Numbered from the stretch's first letter, positions 11,374 through 22,925 are shown. The stretch is 64,000 nt of DNA from Dugong dugon (GCA_030035585.1 CM057482.1:41149501-41213500), one strand, 5' to 3'. Notes: generated by a model not told the origin, from the letters alone. Numbers and translations are program-made.

Positions 11374-11682
11374 CCTGTGCTTACCTTGCTTATTGAATAA
11401 TCTGCCTTTGGTACTGGGCAATACATATATTTGCTTCATGAATTCTGATAATAGCTGTTAAAAATTTAGGGTCAACTCTTAAAAAATTATTGTGTTATAA
11501 TGCACTGAGGAAAAGAACATTGCCTGGAATGATTGATGGCCACAGGCCAACAACACTGTCAATCATGAGTTCTGGTCTCCGATCTTCCTCTGGTAGTCTC
11601 GTGAGATGCAAGTGGCACTACCTGCTTCTCATTTAGCTCTCTATGGGTTTACAATACCAAAAATAGAAAACAAAAACAAAAA

Positions 11683-11812
11683 AATCCATTGTCGAGTCAA
11701 TTCAGACTCATGGCAATACCATGTGTAACAGAGTAGAGCTGAGCTCCATAGGGTTTTCTTGACTGTAATCTTTATAGAAGCATATTGCAGGCTTTTCTTT
11801 CATGATGCTGTT
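11683..11812 (-). mobile_element. AfroSINE, truncated
   Basis: Minus-strand long-form 3' half: tcgagtcaattcagactcat, gagctccatagggttttc, gactgtaatctttatagaag. The tRNA-like head is missing. Confidence 0.88.
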
Positions 11813-12334
11813 CAAAATAAATTTCAGTTGCTGTTTTTAAAAGCTCTGTTCCAAATACAGCATGGGGAAAATGACTTAATCCAGCCAGGTGCAGCCTTAT
11901 CTATTTGGTGTTATTGCAACATGAGCTTAGAATCAAGGACTATTCAATTGGAAGCATCTTTGGAACCTGTAGCTCAGGGAAGGTCTCTAGGATTTGTAGC
12001 ATTGGCAGAAGTCCACTTATCATGGCCTTGAAGTTTGATGACATATTAGTCAACAGATCAACAAACATTATTGTGCATGTTTTAAATATGAAGTATAATT
12101 CTTGGGGTTTCGCAGTGACTGTGACACGCAGATATCAAATCTTCTCTGAAGCCTTGTATGAACTCCCTAGGCAGAATTACTTTTCATCTACGTTTTCATA
12201 AAACTTTGCATACATAATTAGCCTAGCACATATCATTATGTATTTATGTTTTTGTTTTTGTTTTGTTTTTGAGGCCTTGGACCTGGACACATTTTTCTGA
12301 ATTCTCACCTGCCATTTAGTAGATACTTACATTA
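11813..12334. other. Unrecognised sequence
   Basis: No repeat or gene recognised. A (GTTTT)n-like run lies near 12,248-12,270. Confidence 0.5.
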
Positions 12335-12361
12335 GTGCTGCCTTAACAAATTACCACAAAC

Positions 12362-12834
12362 CAGGGCTTTGAACTGTTTTCTTCCTGGTTCGGTCATGGC
12401 CAAGGAAGTGAAAATGGAACAGACCCCAATTTTTAAAATTTGTGTGAATTGAAACAATAACTGGAATGGGAAAAATTACAGGTTGAAGCTCTGCTAGAAA
12501 CCTAATCTCCCTCTTAGAAAACAAAGGCAGCATGTATGTTGCATAGCAACGAAATCTCTTGCCCATCGGATTTTGAGAAGAGTCGGAAACAATGGTGCCC
12601 TGCTCAAAGATGGCAGCCGGCTGTGCTGCTTTGACTGTGTGTCACTCATCGCAGTCCTGCCAATAATTCAATCTCATGCATCAGGCTCACTAAACCTCTT
12701 AAGAGTCTTCCATTGCAGGATTTCAACATGTAATTTTTCCCATTCTGCTTCATCCAAATTGTAAAAATTGAGATCTGTTCCAGTTTGAAGTTATCAGCCG
12801 TGACTGAAACGGTTTGAACTGGTTCAAAGCCCTG
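12362..12834. mobile_element. Non-autonomous hAT-like DNA element
   Basis: Terminal inverted repeats CAGGGCTTTGAAC (12,362-12,374) and GTTCAAAGCCCTG (12,822-12,834), perfect over 13 bp, with weaker pairing further in (ggttcggtcatggc against gccgtgactgaaac). Flanking 8-mers ccacaaac / ccacagag match at 6 of 8, as for a decayed hAT duplication. There is no transposase frame. Family not named. Confidence 0.65.
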
Positions 12835-13073
12835 CCACAGAGTTAGTACCTGAAAATATCACCAATTTATTACCTTATGCAGTAAAACCTGTGTAAGGTG
12901 GAAACTTAACGGAGAAGGAAAACTCAAATATTTTCCACTAATAGTAGTAGAAAAGTGGTAAGACTGGATTCTGTCAAAGGCAGAAAACTTGCGTAACCCA
13001 GGAAAACAAGGCAGCCCTGTCACCCTCACAAGTTTCCCTGTGGTTCTGTAGGTCAGAAGTCTGACATTGGTTT

Positions 13074-13282
13074 AAAACCAAACCTGTCGCCATTGAGTTG
13101 ATTTTGACTCATGGCAGCCTCATGTGTTGGAGAGTAGAACTGAGCTCCATAGGGTTTTCTTAGTTGCAATCTTTATAGAAGCAGTTCAGCAGACCTTTCT
13201 TCCATGATGTCACTAGGTGGTTCAAACCGCCAGCCTTTAGGTTAGTAGACAAGTACAAACCGTTTGTGCACCCAGGGAACCT
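13074..13282 (-). mobile_element. AfroSINE, long form
   Basis: Minus-strand copy: cattgagttgattttgactcatgg, gagctccatagggttttctta, ggtggttcaaaccgccagcc, and an inverted head ending tttgtgcacccaggg. It lies in the old LTR. Confidence 0.92.
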
Positions 13283-13740
13283 GACTAAAATCAAGGTGTC
13301 AGCAGAGCTTCATTCCGTACTAAAGGTACTAAAGGAAATGCTTTCCTTGCTCATTCATGTTATTGGGTGAATTTAGTTCCTTGTAGCTGTAGGACTGAGG
13401 TCCCTGTTTCCTTGCTTGCTGTCAGCTGAGGACTATTCCTACAATTCTTGACTTGGGGCTGTCTACAAACTCTGCAAAAGCTTGTTGAGTCCTACTCAGC
13501 TGCAGATCTCTCCCTCCTCTTTCTCCATAGTCACATCTCTCTGATTGACTCTTCTACCTTTCTCTTCTACTTTTCAGGACCCATGTGATTACTTTGGGCC
13601 CACTCACATAATCTGGGATAGTGACCCTATTTCAAACTCCATAACTCAATTCTATCTACAAAGTTCTTTTTGCCACGAAAATTAACATATTCATAGATTC
13701 TAGGGCTTAAGGCATATTTGGTGGTCATTATTTTGTGTAC

Positions 13741-14093
13741 CACAATCCTTAGTAAAATTTAGTTGATTTAAAATTACTTGTTGATCACCAAATAGAAGTA
13801 ATCTCACTAAATTATATTTAGCATTATGACTTGGGCTTTTATTTCATAGCCTACTTTCCATATTTAAAGTAATATTTACTCTTTACGAAGAATTCAGAGA
13901 GCATGAAGCAAAATAAAGTACTTACAACCTTATGACCTTGGAAAACCAATTACCATTTTGGTATATTTCTTTCCAGATTTTTATCTATGATTGTATTTAC
14001 ATAAATATACTTACATGATTTCTTTTTACAGATCTAGACTTATGCAGCTTGAATTATGCTTTTCTACATAACATATTATGAACATTTCCCCTG
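13741..14093. other. Unrecognised AT-rich sequence
   Basis: No gene or named repeat recognised. Some resemblance to old L1-derived AT-rich DNA. Confidence 0.4.
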
Positions 14094-15200
14094 TTTTTTT
14101 TTATTTTTTTTATTGTACTTCAGGTGAAGGCTTACAGAACAAATAGTTTCTCATGAAACAGTAGTACACATGTTGTTTTATGACATTGGTTAACAACCCC
14201 ACAACATGTCATCCCTCTCCCTTCTCAACCTTTTTTTTTTTTGGTGAAAATATACATAGCCAAAGATACACCATTTCAAAAATTTTTACACACACGGTTC
14301 AGTGACATCGACTATGCTCTTCCAATTGTGCTGCTATTCTCACTTTAGATGAAGGCTTACAGAACAAAATAGTTTCTCATTTAATAGCTGGTACACATGT
14401 TGCCCTATGACAAGTGTTAACAATCTCACAACACATCAACACTATCCTCACTCAACCTTGGGTTCCCTGTCACCAGCTTTCCTGTCCCCTTCTGCCTTCT
14501 GGCCCTTGTCCCTGGACTGCTGTGCCTCATTAGTCCCATTTGGTTTTATGGGGCTGTCCACTTCCCGGCTGAATGGTGAACCTCGGAAATGACTTCACCA
14601 CGGAGCTAAAAGGGTGTCTGGGGGCCATACTCTCGGGGTTTCTCCAGTCTCCTTTAGGCCAGTAAATCTGGTCTGTTTTTTGTGAGTTAGAATTTTGTTC
14701 TACATCCTTCTCCATCTCTGTCCAGAACCCTCTGTTGTGATCCTGGTCAGAGCAGTCAGTGGTGGTAGCCGGGCACCATCTAGCTGTACTGGATTCAGGC
14801 TGGTGGAGGCCTTGGTAGCTGTGGTCCATTAGTCCTTCAGACTCATCTTTTCCTTGTATCCTGTTCTCTTCATTCTCCCTTGCTCCAGAAGGAATGAGAC
14901 CAGTGGAGTATCTTAGACGGCTGCTCACAGGCTTTTAAGACCCCAGACGCTACTCACCAAGGTAGAATGTAGAACACTGTCTTTATAAACTGTGTTACGC
15001 CAATTGAGCTAGATGTTCCCTGAGACCATGGTCCCCACAGCCCTCCACCCAGCAATTCAGTCCCTCAGGGAGTTTGGATGTGTCTATGGAGCTTCCATGA
15101 CCTTTCCTTGTACAAGTTGTGCTGGTTTCCCCTGTATTGTGTACTGTCTCACCCTTCACCCAAGATACCACTTATCTATTGCCTATTTAGTGTTTCCCCC
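14094..15200 (-). mobile_element. 5'-truncated L1, 3' UTR only
   Basis: Same sequence as the 3' UTR of the young L1 at 56,641-58,126: ttattgtacttcaggtgaag, agatgaaggcttacag, ctgggggccatactctcgg, gaccccagacgctactcacc. The interrupted T run at 14,094-14,111 is its decayed A tail. It has two of the three tandem modules found in the younger copy. Frames here are accidental. Confidence 0.93.
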
Positions 15201-15367
15201 TCAACCCCCCCAATTTTCTTTCAAATATACTTTCAAAGGCTGCTTAATATTCCATTCTAAACACTAGATAAATATTTCATTCAACTATTCTCCTGTAAGA
15301 GGCATTTGTTTTCAGTGAAATAAACATCATTGTTATCATAACTTATGCACATGAAAAATTACTGTTG

Positions 15368-15533
15368 GCCCCGTATGTATCATAGTAAAACTGTGCTCCA
15401 TAGTATTTTCAGTGGCTGATTTTTTGGAAGTAGATCACCAGGCCTTTCTTCCGAGGAACTTTTGGGTGGACTCAAACTTCCAACCTTTTGATTAGCAGCT
15501 GAGCACATTAACTATTTACACCACTCAAGGACA
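15368..15533 (-). mobile_element. AfroSINE, long form, partial
   Basis: Minus-strand diverged copy: gctccatagtattttc, ttggaagtagatcaccaggc, ctttcttccgaggaac, aacttccaaccttttgattag. Confidence 0.85.
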
Positions 15534-15547
15534 CCTTCCTGTACATA

Positions 15548-15711
15548 AAAAACCAAAACCCATTGCCAATGAGCCAGTTCTGACTCATAGTGAGCCTATA
15601 GGACAGAGTAGAACTGCCCCATAGGGGTTTCTAAGGAGCGGCTGGTGGATTCGAACTACTGACCTTTTTGTCAGCAACCATAGCCCTTAACTGCTATGCC
15701 ACTAGGGCTTC
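15548..15711 (-). mobile_element. AfroSINE, short form
   Basis: Minus-strand copy with aaaccaaaacccattgcc, ccctataggacagagtagaa-like core and ggagcggctggtgg. Target duplication tgtacata (15,540-15,547 / 15,716-15,723). Confidence 0.93.
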
Positions 15712-15860
15712 TTTATGTACATAACTATGGTTTATTCTTTAATTGTTTATTTGGAATATATCGTTAAAAGTGAAATATCTGTAACAAAGAAGATCAGAAT
15801 GAGACCATAACATACATTTAATGATATAAAAATATTTTTTATAGTTCTGGATTTTAAAAA

Positions 15861-16013
15861 GGAGCCCTGGTGGCTAACCAAAAGGTCGGCAGTTCGAATC
15901 CACCAGTCGCTCCTTGGAAACCCAATGGGAAAGTTCTACTCCACCCTATAGGGTCACTATGAGTCAGAATCAACTCAACGGGAATGAGTTTAGGTTTGGG
16001 TTTTTTTTTTTTT
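15861..16013 (+). mobile_element. AfroSINE with deleted A-box segment
   Basis: Sense copy that jumps from ggagccctggtgg straight to ctaaccaaaaggtcgg. About 20 nt (the A-box and following stem) are lost between short GGC repeats. The rest is near consensus and ends in a T-rich tail. Confidence 0.92.
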
Positions 16014-16680
16014 TGGTATCTAAAAAAAGAACTAAAAGACAAATAAGTAACTTGAAAGCTACACTCATTTTAACAGATAAAAAGGGGTAATAAATTTAAC
16101 ATTTTAGAGAGTTTCTGAGGTCAATTAAAAAAATCCTATATTGTTTATACCAATGGAAAAATAGTAAAGGACATAAACAGACTGATTAGAAAAGAAATAC
16201 CAATGGCCAATGAACATGAAAAAGTGGTTAATATGATAATAAAAATAAAGTATTAATAATAGTTTATTCTCATTATATTATGAAAAATGAATATGCGATA
16301 ACAAATTGATAAAAACAACCTGGTGACATCAGCAAGCTCATCAATTGTTGGTAGTCATTTAAATTGGAACGGCCTTTTTGGAAAAGAATTTAATAATATA
16401 CTTTAAAATGCCCTGGATTTTGTCATAAATGCCTATAAAACTATCATTATAAAGAATATCACTATAGTTTTGTAAAAGTCTTGTGAGGTTTAGGGTTTTT
16501 TTTTTTTTTTTTTTTTTTTTAGTTACCTAATCACCCTCATTTACAGCTAATATGATAAGTTCCTCCTAGAAGTCAGTGCCAGGAAAATGTCCTAACCTTT
16601 CCTTAGGTTTATAGTGAGAACTTTGTAAAACCCTGTTATTTTTGGGTTTCATTTTTTGTTTTGTTTTGTTTTCTTTTCTT
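16014..16680. other. AT-rich sequence with T run
   Basis: No gene recognised. A pure T run of more than 20 nt lies at about 16,497-16,520. Confidence 0.5.
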
Positions 16681-17640
16681 TTCTTCTGCATACAGTGCTA
16701 ATAAAAGAACTTAAAATACATGAAGCAAAAGCTGATAGTCTTGAACAAACAATATACAATTATTCTTGGAGAATTCAACACTCCTGTTTCAGTAATCAAT
16801 AGAGCAAGTAGATTAAAAAACAGTAAGAATATACAACATTTGAAAAACACTTTCAACCAATGTGACCTAATTGAAAATTATAAAACGCTCCACCTACAAC
16901 AGCAGAATATGCATTCTTTCCAAGAGAAACCATATTCTGGGCCATGAAACAAATTTAAACAAATTTAAAAAAAATTGGAATCATATAAAGTCTGTTTTCT
17001 GACTGCAGTAATTAAACCAGAAAACAAAGGTGATAATCTTTGCAATTTTGGATTGGGCAGAGCATTCTTAGAACACAAAAAAGCATGAACCAAAAAAGAA
17101 AATATTGATAAATTTGAATTCTTCAAAATTAAAAAATTTTGCTTTTTGAAAGACATTGTTAATAAAATGAAAAGACAAGCTGTATTTTAAAAACTACATA
17201 TTTGATAAATATGTATAATACTGGCATCTAAAGTTTATAAAGAATTCTCACAGCTCAATAATAAGGAAACCATCCAATATAAAAATGGGCAAATATTTGA
17301 ACAGATACATCATGAAAGAAAAGATAAAGATAGCAATAAGTACATGAAAAATATTCAGCCTCATTAGTCATTAGAAAATGCAAATTAAAACCAAAAGGAG
17401 ACACTGTTATTACATATATTACAATGTTTAAATCAATAAAAATACTAAGTGCTGACAAGGATGTGGGGCAACTGGAACTCTCATATGTTGTTGGTGTCAG
17501 TTCAAAATAAATCAGCTACTGTGCCAAGCAGTTTGGCAATTTCTTAGCATATGACCCAGCAATACTCCCCTAAGTACTACCCATGAGAAATGAATGCATA
17601 TATCCACGTAAATGGCACTTTATGAATGTTTACAACAGTT
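16680..17640 (+). mobile_element. Old L1 (L1M-type) ORF2 remnant, left half
   Basis: Decayed L1 ORF2 in sense orientation. Endonuclease-region residue text is visible at 16,740-16,950 (the frame reads IILGEFNTPVS). The sequence then jumps to the C-terminal region (aaaaatgggcaaatatttga, gacaaggatgtggggcaac, gcatatgacccagcaata). Interrupted at about 17,640 by the ERVL provirus; the 3' end resumes at 22,926. Confidence 0.8.
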
Positions 17641-17644
17641 TGTT

Positions 17645-18219
17645 GTGGTTAGTTTTATGTGTCAGTTTGATTAGACTATATATACCAAACCAAACCCATT
17701 GCCATCAAGTCGATTCCGACTCATAGTAACTCTATAGGACAGAGTAGAATTGCTGCATATGATTTCCAAGGAGCGGCTGGTGGATATGAACTGCTGACCT
17801 TTCATTAGCAGCCAAGCTCTTAACCACTGTGCAGGGCTCTGGTTAGACTATAGTACCCAGATATTTAATCAAACACTAATAAGGTTGTTGCTCTGAAAGT
17901 ATCTTGTAGATGTGGTTAACAGCTATAATCAGGTGACTTTAAGTAAAGAAGATTACCCTGGATAATGTGGTAGATCTCATCTAATCAACTGAAGATTTAA
18001 GAGCAAAAACTGTCATTTCCTAAAGAGGAAGTTCTACCTCAAGACTGAAGTATCAATCTCTGCCTGAATTTCCAGCCTGCTGGCCTATCCTATGAATTTC
18101 AGACTTGCCAGTACCCATGATCATGTGAGCCAGTTCCTTGAAATAACTAATTTGATCTATATCTATAATTTATATCTCCTATTGATTCTGTTTTTCTTGG
18201 AAAATCTTAACTGATACAG
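17645..18219 (+). mobile_element. 5' LTR of an ERVL-type provirus (MLT2-like)
   Basis: Opens tggttagttttatgtgtcag, runs through agaagattaccctgg and tccagcctgctggcc, and ends in tcttaactgatacag, the layout of ERVL LTRs. An AfroSINE (17,681-17,840) interrupts it. Retroviral internal sequence follows directly. Confidence 0.78.
17681..17840 (-). mobile_element. AfroSINE, short form
   Basis: Minus-strand copy inside the LTR, with target duplication gattagactata (17,669-17,680) / ggttagactata (17,841-17,852). Confidence 0.95.
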
Positions 18220-21200
18220 ATTTGGTACAAAGAGTAGTTCTAGAATAAAAGAATCTTAAGCATGAGTTTTCTGAAGTGGTTGTGGGATTTCTGGAATTAT
18301 TTCTCTAATTTGATAGTATTCAAAGTCACTAATAACCCTATTTCCAATGGTAAAGAGGGCACTGATACTCCATTATGGTATGTAAAAATAGAAACATGCA
18401 AAATATCACCACTGGATACTCCTAATCAAATGATAATCAAAGATCAGGTTCTGGATGACCATGTATTTAATATCTTAGAACATTTTTGCCAAACCAACTA
18501 GTATTATTGAGATTGGCTGGTCACTTCTGATGATACTGGAGAAAATGAGGGAAGAAAAGGAAGAATTTAGGACTTCAAATTCCCAGCTCAAGTGCTACAT
18601 AAATGACCTGAAAGTTTCTGTCTTCTTTAAAAGAAACCTTTATCTCAAGTAGCTGTAGAGTTGAGAATTCTGAAAATCAAACTCAGAGCCTCAACCTATG
18701 TGAGATGCTGCATTACCATGCAATTTGAATTACCAACCAGAGTGTCTGCTGTTAAACGGAGGACACTGATTGGGAAGGAATGGAATCCTGTAAATTGGAA
18801 TGGGGACATATGGGATGATCATAATGAAGCTGGGTACATTGAACCCCTAAATTCTGCTGAGTCTCTTTTCCAGAAGAAGCAGCCCTTTCACTCCACCTGA
18901 GGAGGTTATCTCTGCTGTACTTGAGAAACCTGTAATGTCCTCCACTTAGGTAACTGCCTTGCAGGACATGGCTGATTCTCCTCAAGATCTATCCCCACCA
19001 CCTCTCTGCTTTTGGACCTATAACTAGACTCAATTCCCAGCAGGCCCTGTGTGTGATCCATGAGGTGGTACACTATACTACAAAAGAATTACATTGTTTT
19101 TCCCATCTAGACAGAAATCTGGGAAATATGTGTGGGAATGAATATTAAGAGTGTAGGATAATGGAGGAAAGAAGATAAAGTTAGATCATACCAAATTTAT
19201 TGATATGGGCCCACTAAGCAGAGGTTCTGGATTCAGCCTTGTGGCTTGAAGGGTTAGAAAGGGCTCTGTGTATTTGATTTATTGAATGAAATATTGATAA
19301 AAAGGTATCCTACACTAAATGAAGTTGAAATGCCAGAACTGCCTTGGTATGCAGTACAGGAAGGTATCCAAAGGCTTAGGGCAATTGGAGAGTTAGAATA
19401 GATTTATCATGTAAGACCCACCTGCTACTTCAGGTGTGACCAGAAGGAATGCTCAGGATTGTTCAGAACAACTGTAAGAAATATATTTGGAAGGAGAGCC
19501 CCAATATCCTTGAAGACCTCTTTGGTCACCCTTCTCTGTTGGTCAGAAATTTCAGTGGGGACTACTGTCACTGATCCTTAAATGCAATGGAGATAACTGG
19601 ATCCCTGGATGGCAGGGGCCAAGTGCAGCACTTCATCACCGAAGGCAACGTGGTTGTGGTTATTGAAATGGACAATAAAGTCAAAGTAGTAATCAGAAAT
19701 TTGCAGAAACTTACAGTGTTGGTTGTTTGCTCATGGTGTCGCTATAAGAGAAACAGAGAGTTCAGTAAATTCTTAATCTATGTAAAGGGAATCATTCTAG
19801 GTCAAGTGAATAACCAAACCAAACCAAACCTGTTGCCATTGAGTTGATTCCAACTCAGAGCAACCCTATAGGACATAGTAGAACTGCCCTGTAGGGTTTC
19901 CAAGGAGCAGCTGGTGGATTCGAACTTCTGTCCTTTTGGTTAGCAGCTGTGGCTCTTAACTGCTGAGCCACCAGGGTTCTGGTTGAGTGAATAGAATTTT
20001 AAAATTGAGTCACCAAAGCAGAGAGGTATAGTCCCACAATCAATTCCCAGACTTGAGCCAGTTTACAGACCCAGAACCCTTTGAATGAAAAGGACGTTGG
20101 ACCGCCTTGAGGAAGGACTCTACCACACTGCCAAATATTTACATTGTTAATTTCTTCCAACCTTCCCCAAAGGGACCAAGGGCCGTTTACCAGAGTGACT
20201 GCACTGGAGAAAAGGAAATAATCAGACTTTTTGAGGATTACTAGACACTTGCTCTGAATGGACACTAATTCTGGGAGACCTAAAATGTCCCTGTAGTTTA
20301 CTAGTCAGAGTAGAGGCTAATGGAGTTCAGGTTATTAGTGAAGTCTTAGCTCAGGTCTGTGTCACAGTGGTTCAAGTGGGTTTCTGAACCTATCCTTGGT
20401 TATTTCCCCAGTTCCAGAATGAATACTTGGAACAAACATACTAAACAATTGGCAGAAATCCCCATATCGGTTTCCTGACCTGTGAAGTGGGGGCTATTAT
20501 GGTAGGAAAGGTCAAGTGGAAGTCAATATAACTGCCTCTACCTAGAAAAATAGTAAATAAAAAGCAATATTACATTCCTGGAGGGTTTGTGATAAATACT
20601 ACCATCAAGGGCTTGAAGGATGCAGGGTGGTGATTCCCACCACATCCCCTTCAATTCACCTATTTAGCTTGTGCAGAAAAATGGATGCATCATGGAGAAT
20701 GATAGTGGATTATCATAAATCTAATCACGTGATGACTTCAAATAAAGCTGCTGTCCAGATGTAGTTTCATTGCTTAAGTATGCAGCTATTGATCTGGCAA
20801 ATGCTTTTTTTCTCAATATATGTTAGTAAAGATTAACAGAAGCAGTTTTCAACTGGCAAGGTCAGCAATACACCTTCATTGTTTTACCTCATAGTATATC
20901 AACTCTCCAGACCTATGTCATAATTAGTCCACAGGGACATTGACTGCCTTTCATTTCCACATGACATACACTGGTGCATTACATTGATGGCACCATGATA
21001 ATTGGACCTAGTGAGCAAGAAGTAGCAGCAACTGTAGATTTATTGATAAGACATTTTCATGTTAGAGCATGGGAAATAAATCTGACAAATTTCAGAGACA
21101 TCCCACCTCAGTGAAATTTCTAGGGGTGCCATGGTGTGGGGTACAGTGAGGTAACCCTTCTGACGTAAAGGATAAGTTGTTGTATCTGGACCATGCTACA

Positions 21201-21243
21201 ACCAAAAAAGGGGCACTATGCCTAGTGGGTCTTTTTAGATTTT
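18220..21243 (+). pseudogene. ERVL-type endogenous retrovirus internal region (gag-pol remnant)
   Basis: Follows the LTR with a primer-site-like gatttggtac and continues for 3 kb in sense orientation. The clearest part is the pol reverse-transcriptase region (about 20,400-21,240). The catalytic box there reads YIDG at about 20,985-20,996 instead of the family's YIDD. No long frame survives, and stops and frameshifts interrupt it throughout. An AfroSINE sits at 19,813-19,983. A solo LTR splits pol at 21,248, and the last pol piece is at 22,742-22,782. This is an old, non-functional copy. Confidence 0.8.
19813..19983 (-). mobile_element. AfroSINE, short form
   Basis: Minus-strand copy in the ERVL internal region: aaaccaaaccaaacctg tail, ccctataggacatagtag, ggagcagctggtggattcg. 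Flanked by agtgaata on both sides (19,805-19,812 / 19,986-19,993). Confidence 0.95.
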
Positions 21244-21547
21244 GGAGGTTTAATGATTAATGTTATGTGTCAACTTGGCTAGGCTATGATTCTCGGTGAT
21301 TGGGTAAACACTATGTGATCACTTTCCATTTTGTGATCTGATGTGAGCAGCCAATCAATTGACAAGGGAACGTCTTGGGGGTGTGGCCTGCCACCAGTAT
21401 ATAAATGGATATTCTGGCAAAGCTTGCTCTCTCTCTTGACCCTGCACTCTTCTTGTTTCCTAACCTCCGGTTCTTAGGATGTAAGCCTGCAGAAGTCCTC
21501 AGCCTGCTCCCTGATCTGAAGAATTTGGATTTAGCAGCTCCCACAAT

Positions 21548-22572
21548 AAAGAATGGAAATTCCAGAGCACTTAATTGTACTCATGAGGAACCTATACATA
21601 GATCAAGAGACAGTCATTTGAACAGAACAAGGAGATACTGCATGGTTTAAAGTCAGGAAAGATGTGCATCAGGGTTGTAGAATTTTACCATACTTATTCA
21701 GTCTGTATGCTGAGCAAATAATCGGAGAAGCTGGACTATATGAAGAAAAATGGAGCACCAGGATCGGAGGAAGACTTGTTAACAATCTCGGATATGCAGA
21801 TGACACAACCTTGCTTGCTGAAAGTGAAGAGGACTTGAAACACTTACTAATGAAGATTAAAGGCCACAGCCTTCAGTATGGATTACACCTCAACGTAAGG
21901 AAAAAAAAAAATCCTCACAACTGGACCAATAAGCAACATCAGGATAAACGGAGAGAAGATTGAAGTTGTCAAGGATTTCATTTCACTTGGATCCACAATC
22001 AACACCCATGGAAGCAGCAGTCAGGAAATCAAAAGACTCATTGCATTGGGCAAATCTGCTGCAAAAGACCTCTTTAAAATGTTGAAAAGCAAAGGTATCA
22101 CCTTGAAGGCTAAGGTGTGCCTGACCCAAGTAACGGTATTTTCAATCACATCATATGCATGCAAAAGCTGCGTAAGGAAGACCGGACAAGAATTCATGCC
22201 TTTGAATTGTGGTGTTGGCAAAGAATACTGAATATACTATAGACTGCCAAAAGAATGAACAAGTTTGTCTTGGAAGAAATACAACCAGAATGCTCCTTAG
22301 AAGCAAGGATGGCAAGACTACGTTTCACACACTTCGGACATGTTATTAGGGGGGATCAGTCCCTGGAGAGGGACATCATGCTTGGTAAAGTAGAGGGTCA
22401 GTGAAAAAGAGGAAGACTCTCAATGAGATAGATTGATGCAGTGGCTGCAACAATGAGCTTAAGCATAACAATGATTGTGAGCATGGCACAGGACCAGGCA
22501 GTGTTTCATTCTGTTGTACATAGGGTCTCTATGAGTTGGAACTGACTCAATGTAACCTAATAACATAACAAC
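21548..22572 (+). mobile_element. RTE-type LINE, 5'-truncated
   Basis: 3' kilobase of an RTE element: reverse-transcriptase region, C-terminal region and the tail tatgagttggaactgactc followed by aacctaataacataacaacaac. The ending matches the AfroSINE 3' end, supporting the RTE-SINE partnership. Inserted in the solo LTR. Confidence 0.9.
21664..22231 (+). pseudogene. Broken RTE reverse transcriptase
   Basis: A frame from 21,664 reads through the catalytic box YADD (about residues 44-47 of that frame) followed by TTLLAESEEDLKHLL, the usual RTE context. It ends after an A-rich slip at about 21,900-21,912. The downstream protein resumes in another frame (from 22,046, AKDLFKMLKSK). Frameshifted and truncated, hence inactive. 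Confidence 0.85.
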
Positions 22573-22736
22573 AACCACCACCCTGTAAGCCAGCAGAAGC
22601 CTTCATCCTATCTCCTGACCCACAGATTTGGGACTTGCCAGCCCCCACAATTGTGTGAACCATTTCCATGAAGTAAATATATATTTAAATGTATGCTTCA
22701 CTGGTTTTGCTCCTCCAGAAAACCCAGAGAAAGACA

Positions 22737-22925
22737 GGAGGCAACGTATTTCTCATTTGGATGTGCTACATCAGCCCACTGAAAAACATATATAATATGT
22801 GATATATGCTGTGTGTATATATATATATATATATACACACACATATATATATACACATGTATATACACATATACATACATATGTATGTACAATTGGTTCT
22901 ATCTAGAGAATCCTGACTAATATAC
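22737..22925 (+). mobile_element. ERVL pol end, microsatellite and 3' LTR remnant
   Basis: 22,742-22,782 continues the interrupted pol text (gcaacgtatttctcatttgg). An alternating TA/CA stretch follows (22,783-22,887). Then come the last bases of an ERVL LTR (caattggttctatctagaga ... gactaatataca). The rest of pol and most of the 3' LTR are deleted. Confidence 0.65.
22812..22887. repeat. (TA)n/(CA)n microsatellite
   Basis: Imperfect TATA, CACA and CATA repeats, probably grown from the TA-rich end of the ERVL LTR. Confidence 0.85.

Larger units (their letters stand above)
12335..13740 (-). mobile_element. Old LTR-like repeat, antisense, interrupted
   Basis: Pieces resembling the reverse complement of an ancient ERVL/MaLR-type LTR: gtgctgccttaacaaattacc (12,335-12,361), tctgtaggtcagaagtctgac (13,045-13,065), and the body 13,283-13,735 (aatcaaggtgtcagcag, ttactttgggcccactcac, ggtggtcattattttgtgtacc). 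It is split by the TIR element at 12,362-12,834 and an AfroSINE. The stretch 12,843-13,020 is not explained. The family name is uncertain. Confidence 0.55.
21249..22736 (+). mobile_element. Solo LTR inserted in the ERVL pol, itself split by an RTE
   Basis: Starts near gattaatgttatgtgtcaac and ends aaacccagagaaagaca. The 5-bp duplication ggagg (21,244-21,248 / 22,737-22,741) sits exactly where the pol text is interrupted. It contains a repeated internal segment (tgtaagcctgcagaagtcc near 21,480 and tgtaagccagcagaagcc near 22,585). Related to the LTR at 48,130. Removing the RTE leaves about 460 bp. Confidence 0.75.

Noticed and set aside
14530..14928. 132-codon minus-strand frame
   Set aside because: Lies in L1 3' UTR sequence shared with 57,400-57,780; not a gene.
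17641..17645. Exact target duplication for the ERVL provirus
   Set aside because: Candidate 5-mers at the two ends (cagtt and gcatt) match at only 3 of 5, so I do not claim a duplication.
22698..22892. Tyr/Ile/Val-rich frame
   Set aside because: Translation of the TA/CA microsatellite.
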